Assembly (NCBI GenBank): GCA_003427395.1
Contig: BFEA01000176.1
Coordinates: 637,432-662,431 of the forward strand
Direction of reading: 5' to 3'
From: Chara braunii
Lineage: Eukaryota; Streptophyta; Charophyceae; Charales; Characeae
Length of the DNA: 25,000 nucleotides
Positions 18,960 through 25,000 of this stretch are shown piece by piece. Made by a program: the position numbers and the translations under genes. The notes under the pieces were generated by a model that worked only from the letters and a program-made list of their open reading frames with translations, was not told the DNA's origin and did not search any database. How positions within the stretch are numbered: position 1 is the first letter of the stretch; each line of letters opens with the position of its first letter.

Positions 18960-19400
18960 GGTGTGTGTCTCTTTTTTTTTTTTTTTTTTTTACAAAAAAA
19001 CAAAAATGTTGTTGAACATCTTTGAAAGATCTACAACACTATTTATTTATTTTTTTCTGTTTTTCTTTTAGCCTTGTTGAAACAAAAAAAAAAACAAAAA
19101 AACGCTTTTTTTTTTTTTTCTTTTTCCATTTTTTTTTTCCATTGTGGTTATGTTTTTTATGTTTAAAAAATACAGTCAAAGCAGAAAAAATCAAATAAAA
19201 AATAAGGGGGTTGTAGAGCAATGTAGACCTGAAAAATATTTGTAATCCCATATATATATATATATTTATTTTTATTATTTTTTACCCACAAAAAAGTAAA
19301 TGCGGACCCCGTTGTAATCCGTTTAATGGGCTTTTCAACGGGGATTCAAAGTGGATTCAACGCGCGTTGAATCTTTCAACGCGGAACCCACGTTGAATCA

Positions 19401-20040
19401 ATTTTCGAACACACAGAGGAAGACCTTGACGTTGCGGCGATAATCAAGTAGTACTCCATATCAAAACTTCGTCGTTGATGTGTCAACGATTCGGCAACAT
19501 AACCCCCACTGCAAATAACGGCCGCCGCCGCACCAAAATTTTGGCGGCTTGACCCCCATAAGAGGTAATGCCGATGTGCCAATTTTTTGACAACATCATC
19601 CCCTTTAATCGGTTGCGTTGCTGCTGAAAATTTTGGCAGCGTCTTCCCCCGACGTCGAGGATGCAGACTATGGTTATTGCTACTTATTATAGTTGTAGCC
19701 GCCCAACTCCACCTTCAGCCTTAGCACGGACCTCCATCACCTCCAATCACTCCAATTTCATCCGAGTACTAAGGCATAACCTCCCTCGCCTTAGCTATCG
19801 CTGGTCTGTTCCTCCTTCAGCGGCTCTCCCTTCAACCTTACAGACCACTAGCAACTCCACCAGTAGTTTTCCCCTCAATGCTGCAGACCTCGAACACTCT
19901 TTTCCACCATCTCATTGCTGCTTCGAACTCCTTGAGGCCAAGTACCGCACCTCAAAGCTCACCGTATGCCCATAGCCTCGTGCTATGCCAAGCCACGGCT
20001 TCAATGTGCCGTGCTTTAGTTCAACCCCTTCCAATATAGT
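19401..20040. other. Non-coding DNA with palindromes
   Basis: CCAAAATTTTGG at 19533-19544 sits inside a longer GCCGCC/GGCGGC pairing, and a similar GCTGCTGAAAATTTTGGCAGC lies at about 19620-19640. An open frame at 19661-19975 (plus) shows no known features. Confidence 0.4.
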
Positions 20041-20151
20041 CATGGACTTGGGTGCCCACACGTCATTTTAGTTATGGGTTCGTGCATCTCAGTTAGCCAT
20101 GGACTTGGGTGCCCACACGTCATTTTAGTTATGGGTCCGTGCATCTCAGTT
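20041..20151. repeat. 57-bp tandem duplication
   Basis: CATGGACTTGGGTGCCCACA starts at 20041 and again at 20098. The copies differ by one base over the shared length, so the event is recent. Confidence 0.9.
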
Positions 20152-20655
20152 CCAACTACTAAGTCCCAAATTCATTGCTCGGTTGCCACTTGTCACCCCA
20201 TAACTTCAAGTTTTATGCCCAAATTTGGTCTGCCTTGATCGACACATAAACACCTTTCTCCGCAGCTCATGCATCCCATGATGAGACTCCCAAGATCTCC
20301 CTTTTGGCTTTGGAACCAAGGTTCCAGACCAGCCTCTCATTAAAAATGGAGGTCGGCTCACTCCCCATATGTTTGGGCCCAAACAAGCCCTCATACTTGC
20401 TATCTGGAGGGTTGCCGACTTAGAGGCTTCATGAGAATGAAGCCTTTGTTTGCTTCTGGAGGCAAAAGACACAACCATACCTTAAAAAGGTATGAGTTGC
20501 ACTACCTCGGTGATTATTGGTTGAAAAATTCCCAACCACGACCATTCTTCACTCTTTGTTATTATCAAATCGCTCCCTCACTAAAAATGATTACAATTAA
20601 GTCCTGGACAACCATTAGCTGCCTTTTTTTTGTTTGGCGCCCGTTCGGAGGAATG
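20152..20655. other. Non-coding DNA with short hairpins
   Basis: GGAACC-AA-GGTTCC at 20312-20325 and a 9-bp stem with a GAGA loop at 20424-20445. No gene is recognised. Confidence 0.4.
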
Positions 20656-20715
20656 TTAGCTCAGTGTCAAGGCTAAGGGGGAAGAACAACTTGTGATAAT
20701 CACGAGTTCAGATCC
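20656..20715 (+). ncRNA. tRNA-derived SINE head
   Basis: A box TTAGCTCAGTG at 20656-20666 and B box GTTCAGATCC at 20706-20715, at tRNA-like spacing. It is followed by about 50 bp of unique sequence and then a T/A-rich tail near 20760. No full cloverleaf. Confidence 0.5.
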
Positions 20716-21003
20716 TGACAGTCCCAAAGTGGGGTGCAAAAAGTACACCGACTTTTACGATTTTTAATTAAAAAAATAAAAAATTTTGAACAAATTCATG
20801 CGCGTGGCGTGCCTGCTCACCTACTCACAGAAACATTTTGAAGGCCAACAAAAATCATTCACGCCACTAAAAAATATTGGCGCAAACTGCAAAATACAGG
20901 TTTCTCGCAATCCTGATCCCGTTTTTTTGTTTTCTTTTGTTTATTTTTTCCCGTTTTCCTTTTTTTTTTTGTCCATTGGCCTATCGGTGCCCTTTGGACT
21001 GTT

Positions 21004-21057
21004 GTTCCTCTAAGGCACATCCATAAACTGTTGAAATACAAACCAGAGTTCAAATCC
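21004..21057 (+). ncRNA. tRNA-like SINE head (same family as 387-427)
   Basis: The 23-nt stretch at 21022-21044 is identical to 387-409, followed by the B box GAGTTCAAATCC at 21046-21057. A decayed A box may lie at 21004-21015. The matching flanks around CACATCC suggest kinship with the head at 14143. Confidence 0.5.
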
Positions 21058-21540
21058 AAATGGATTCAGGGCGCAGTGGGGCTAAGCTCAAACTCGCGAA
21101 AAACGGCTCCCACCAACCTACTCACCAAATGTGCGAAATGGTAAAAAATCTTCCCTTTCCCCACAGGAAGCTGCAGCGCCTCATCAAGACGTAAGGTTGC
21201 TGCTATTTTAAATGGTAGGGGGCAAAAACTCAAAAAACAAAAAAATCAGAACAAAAGAAAAACAAGAATTTCGAAAAAAGGCTAAGTCTGATGCCCGTGA
21301 AAACAAGCACATGGCCTTCTTGCTCGGAGTTACAACTCTCAACCTCTTGGAAACGCGCCATGTGGTGCTCGTGTTAGTTTTTTTTTCTTTATTTTTTTCG
21401 GTCATTGGCAAACAACCAACGAAATTTCTAAAAACTGAATGCCTTTATGGGGTACCCTGATATTCTCAAATACATACATGAGTTTGATTCCATATGCAAT
21501 CGAACTTTGGAAAACCGAAAAAAAATAAATAATTTTTTTT

Positions 21541-21583
21541 TCGATTTCTGCGTAATATCTTTGCGCAGGGGTTATGCTAATCT
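21541..21583 (-). pseudogene. U6 snRNA-like relic
   Basis: On the minus strand, AGATTAGCAT, CCCCTGCGCAA, GAT, ACGCA and AAATCGA follow one another as in the U6 internal stem-loop and 3' region: about 36 of 43 positions agree with plant U6 as I know it. A run of As follows, then T-rich DNA. The ACAGAGA box is not kept, so it is not a working U6; a retrotransposed or SINE-captured copy is likely. Confidence 0.6.
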
Positions 21584-21641
21584 GCGTGGCCGATTTCAAT
21601 CGCATAATCTCAGTGATCGCACAACCGAAATTGGTCGTGCC

Positions 21642-21705
21642 TTAGTGCTCTGGCCCACAAATGTTTCAAAAAAGGCTAGCCAGTGGAGCCGGTCAAGTTC
21701 GATCC
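21642..21705 (+). ncRNA. tRNA-like SINE head beside the U6 relic
   Basis: An A-box-like TTAGTGCTCTGGC at 21642-21654 and B box AAGTTCGATCC at 21695-21705. Two consecutive hairpins follow at 21751-21798 and may belong to the SINE body. Confidence 0.4.
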
Positions 21706-21750
21706 TTGCATCTGGGGGGCAAAATCTAAGTGTTGGGACCTACTAGGCTA

Positions 21751-21798
21751 GCTCCTACCACATTAGTGGCAGGAGCAACTCTTCCATATGAGGAGTTG
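21751..21798. repeat. Two back-to-back hairpins
   Basis: GCTCCTACCAC-ATT-A-GTGGCAGGAGC in parts (11-bp stem, one mismatch, 21751-21775), then CAACTC with GAGTTG at 21776-21798. A third stem, GCACCCGACCT with AGGTTGGGTGC, lies at about 21913-21949. Confidence 0.6.
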
Positions 21799-21949
21799 TG
21801 CCCAACAAACTCAGAGACTCGAGCCCTTTTGCGAGCCAAGTTGTCTCCGACGAAGGGCTGGACACTGAACCCACAGGGCCGGCACCCTACCTCCATTATC
21901 TGCAGTTAGCTTGCACCCGACCTCGACGAAATGCAAAGGTTGGGTGCGA

Positions 21950-22843
21950 CTGTTTTCTCGTGGCCTCGACTGAACCACGCTTTTTGCCACCCAAATCCCA
22001 ACTCGCGGCATGATAGTCAAACATATATTTAACCCTTACTGTGGCCACACACTCTTGCAGTCCACTCATTCCGTTACAATGGGGCTACGTGTGATTACTA
22101 CATATGGTCGTGTTTTTTTTTCAATTTTTGTCGGAAGTGTACGACAATTAAAATATCCGGCAAATACCCTTGTGAAGGTTTCTGCCTCAAGAACGCGCAT
22201 TTTACTATGGCGAAAAAATGAACTACAGCAAACTAAAATAAAATAAAATAAAAACGAAAAACAAAAAAAACAAACGAATTCAAACGAAATAAAACAAAAC
22301 AAAACAGAGAAAAAAAAATAGAACAGGAGCATATAAAAATAACATGATCGTATAAAGTATATATAACCACAATTATAGTTCATCTTTGTTGAACAATTAG
22401 CCTATTATTTTCTTAATTGCAACAATAAGCATTGTTGAGTAGTGCATCCATGTATCTGTTGATAAACTGATCTGAGCTTAAATCATGCATCACTGAATCG
22501 AGGAAAACAACTTTTAGATTACATCGAGCTAGTCAGCTCCACCATGATACCTTAATGTATTTGCACCATCATCATAATTATCTACTTCTAAGTTACCAAG
22601 GCCTATGCCAAAGCCTAGAGCATGGTTATAGGTGAAGCGGTTTTTTGTGCATTGTTTGGTGGTAGCAACAAATCTCAATGAGATCTTTGAAGGTTGGATC
22701 GATAAAGCGCCCTATATAACCCATGTTTGGTCATGGGTCAATCGACCCCTCATGATATAAAAAAACAGACTCCTGTAGTGGGGCCCTCATGTGACACACA
22801 TGTGAAAGAGATGTGAGAGACTCATCTGTCCTATTTTGTTTTG
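21950..22843. other. AT-rich non-coding DNA
   Basis: Contains an A-rich stretch (AAAATAAAATAAAA type) at 22225-22320 and the palindrome GGGTCAATCGACCC near 22735. No gene is recognised. Confidence 0.4.
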
Positions 22844-22851
22844 TTTTATTC

Positions 22852-23188
22852 CTACGTTGCGACTCGTACTCACCCCCGTACGAGTACAAGTTGTACTCAT
22901 TTCTTGTACGCTACTCGTACTCAAGGCCCGTACGAGTTTTTTTTTTTTTTTTTTACTGTTTGTTTTTTATTTCTCCAATTCTAATAAGAATCTGCAAATG
23001 GTGCTCATGCAAATGTTGCTTGTTTTGGAACGTTACATCACATATATATTTTTTGGATTTTTTGGATGACTTTTTTTTTTTTTTTTTTTTTTCCGTACGG
23101 GTCGTACGGGGTCGTACAGGTCCCCGTACATATATTATCTGTACGTTTCGTACGGAAAGGCCCCGTACGTGTACGTTCGGTAACGTAG
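22852..23188. mobile_element. 337-bp hAT-like MITE with perfect 8-bp target duplication
   Basis: Flanked by TTTTATTC at 22844-22851 and 23189-23196. The ends are CTACGTTGCGACTCGTAC and, as the complement of the right, CTACGTTACCGAACGTAC. Arrays of GTACGAGT/ACTCGTAC (left) and CCGTACGG/GTCGTAC (right) lie just inside, around a T-rich core with poly-T at 22937-22954 and 23071-23092. An 8-bp duplication is the known hAT signature. No transposase. Confidence 0.8.
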
Positions 23189-23196
23189 TTTTATTC

Positions 23197-23934
23197 TATC
23201 TTATTTTGTGTTATTTTGTTATATTTTTTTATTATCCTTCATGAGTTTTTGTTAGTTGCCCGGGTTTAGGCGCCTTAATATGTGGTCAAATACGTATCTA
23301 AAAATGTGTCATGGAGAAGGGGAGCAAACACATGTAGTAGTTGAAGTTGGCAGGTTGTTAGCCCGATTATTTCGATATAAAGAGGTATGATGGGCAAGAG
23401 AAGATTAAAACAAAATAAATAATACAATTTTAGGTACATGAGTATGTTCACTTTCTCTTAAAAAAACAAGACGTAGTCAATCATTATAAAAACGAACACA
23501 TTTCTTTGGAAAGTTAGAGCAAACATGCAAAGATGTTTCTCTTTTTTCTTCAAGTTATTGTTGTTTTGTTTTACTATTTTTTCATTTCTTATTGAGTCTC
23601 TTAAAATATTTGATCTAGAAACCAAGTTCTGAAACAAAACGATTATATCACTTTTCTAAGCATTGATTTTGGTTCGGACGAAATGAAAAATAGTTAAGAT
23701 ACTTATTGTCCACTAGTCTGTTGGAAACTTGGAAATGTGTCTTGACAATGGTAAGAATTCGTCAGGGTACTATTAGTTAATCAAAACGATAATTTAAGGA
23801 ACTATAGTAATGAAAGGTTGTTTTAAGAATTCTTAATCATTTGGGTTTTATTGATGTAGTTAGATTGGTAATCAAACTATTTCTTGAAATTGATTTGGCA
23901 AACCACATTATTGGAGGTGGAGTCAAAACCCTTA
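23197..23934. other. AT-rich non-coding DNA between the two hAT-like elements
   Basis: No gene or clear repeat is recognised. Confidence 0.45.
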
Positions 23935-23942
23935 CTTAAAGT

Positions 23943-24276
23943 CAGCGTAGCATGGCGAACGTGCTCATGCTCCTTCACGTTCGCGCAAACAGCTCGTGAA
24001 GATGTTCGGCCTAACAATTTTTTTTTTTTTTGTAAAAATAAAACTTTTTTTTTTTTTTTTTCAACGCATGATTGGCTATGAATTTGAGCATGACTCTGTG
24101 GCTAATGTTGCTTGTATTGTTATTTTACATAACATATATTTTTTTCATATTTTTATGAGAATATTTGTTGTTGTTTTTTTTAAATATTTTTTATGTTCGC
24201 GTTCAGAGGGGTTTGAGCGTTTGTTCGCGTTCGGGCGAATATGTTCGCGTTCGCCTCTAAACAAGATGATACGTAA
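23943..24276. mobile_element. 334-bp hAT-like MITE, sister of 22852-23188
   Basis: Flanked by CTTAAAGT at 23935-23942 and 24277-24284. The ends are CAGCGTAGCATG and, as the complement of the right, TTACGTATCATC. TTCGCG/CGAACG repeats sit just inside both ends (GGCGAACGTG left, CGCGTTCGCC right). The core shares AATGTTGCTTGT (24104-24115) and the following TTACAT-ACATATAT-TTTTT layout with the element at 22852, at nearly the same offset. No transposase. Confidence 0.75.
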
Positions 24277-24284
24277 CTTAAAGT

Positions 24285-25000
24285 CTTAAACATATAAAAA
24301 CAATCAACAATAATATCGTGCAAATTGTTATCGATCACCCCTTCCAAGAGTTGTTGTTGTTATCTATTTGTTGTTGTTACTGATCTTCAACAGATATGTT
24401 GGTACAACAATTAGTTTGAATAAATAATTATTTTTTGGGATCAGGGCAATCATTGCCACTATCTTTAATAGTCTCCTTATGTTTTTAGGACAAACAAATT
24501 ATTATTATTATCCAAAGCGGATTATTGCACAAATGCTCAAACCACCACTACCCCCGTCATCCCAAAGTCAGGGGGAACGGTAGCACTGGTTTAAAAAGGG
24601 TACCAAAAGAACAGTGGGGAGAATCAGGGGAGTGACAAAAACAAAAATATGCCGAATTGCCATTGCAATTTATTTCGTAGTTTATAGGATTTTTTTTCTT
24701 AATATTTGTTTTTTGGAAAGATCACGACCAAGTCTACGGACCCTTCGATTTTTAGATTTCATGACATATTTTTTTATCATGAAGATCACTGAAGTTGAGG
24801 TTCTTTTCTCATAAGATCACACGTGGCAGAGCGACAAAAATTAAAAATGAGATAAATCGACGCAACATTTATTTCACGTTTTTTTTTTTTTTCTATGTTT
24901 TTCCTGGCAAGAACACGACAAAATTCAACGACACCCCGATTTTAATAGGTTTTTAATCATGTTTTTTAGCACAAAAAATTATGAAAGCTTAAGTATTTTT
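24285..25000. other. AT-rich non-coding DNA to the window end
   Basis: Scattered poly-T tracts (about 24880-24892) and a TTGTTGTTG stretch near 24350. No gene is recognised. Confidence 0.45.

Larger units (their letters stand above)
18513..19400. mobile_element. Inverted arrays of GTTGAATC flanking an SSR-rich core; possible TIR element
   Basis: CCCGTTGAATAGCCC (18513-18527) and GGGGTCCGC (18565-18573) recur inverted at 19328-19343 and 19302-19310. The right side adds further GATTCAACG/CGTTGAATC copies to about 19399, including the 20-bp palindrome at 19354-19373. The core holds the GT microsatellite and T-rich DNA. No target duplication was found, so the borders are uncertain. Confidence 0.45.

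Noticed and set aside
18815-19071. Cys/Val-rich plus-strand frames
   Set aside because: Translation of a GT microsatellite followed by poly-T.

Overview
The window looks like nuclear DNA of a eukaryote, most likely a streptophyte (green plant or charophyte alga). It has one convincing protein-coding gene in 25 kb. Long poly-A/poly-T runs (18-25 nt), dinucleotide repeats, several classes of short non-autonomous transposon and tRNA-like (SINE) heads fill the rest. The one gene encodes an alpha/beta hydrolase whose SYDRPGFGQSDPDP block is typical of a plant hydrolase family. The long acidic, low-complexity extension and the density of poly-T/SSR tracts would suit a charophyte such as Chara, but that is inference. 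There is no operon, CRISPR array, phage gene or organellar gene.

Layout. 1-1310: three copies of a short foldback MITE and a 514-bp TIR element with TTA target duplication. 1311-5100: two groups of long foldback repeats (1556-1928, 3307-3692) in AT-rich DNA, then a CT/CA microsatellite zone with an 86-bp duplication. 5100-8090: low-complexity DNA with a purine-rich strand, several tandem duplications and a 0.7-kb array with tRNA-like B boxes on the minus strand. 8090-9102: GC-richer DNA with no supported gene. 9103-12150 (minus): the intronless hydrolase gene. 12151-13680: its promoter region and a CTCCT-type minisatellite. 13689-15601: a 104-bp foldback, SINE heads, a 467-bp TIR element and an 85-bp duplication. 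15602-18460: no gene recognised. 18461-25000: an inverted motif array, a U6 snRNA-like relic, more SINE heads, and two related hAT-like elements of 337 and 334 bp with perfect 8-bp target duplications.

The most striking signal is architectural. At least four unrelated-looking elements, and probably a fifth, share one design. Each carries a private short motif repeated in both orientations just inside its ends: TGTCGAAA at 610-1123, TTTAGGA at 14701-15167, GTTGAATC at 18513-19400, GTACGAG/CCGTACG at 22852-23188, and TTCGCG at 23943-24276. The last two share a T-rich core at the same internal offset but carry different motifs. This looks like modular swapping of putative transposase-binding arrays around a common core. 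I see no transposase gene, so all these elements would depend on enzymes encoded elsewhere.
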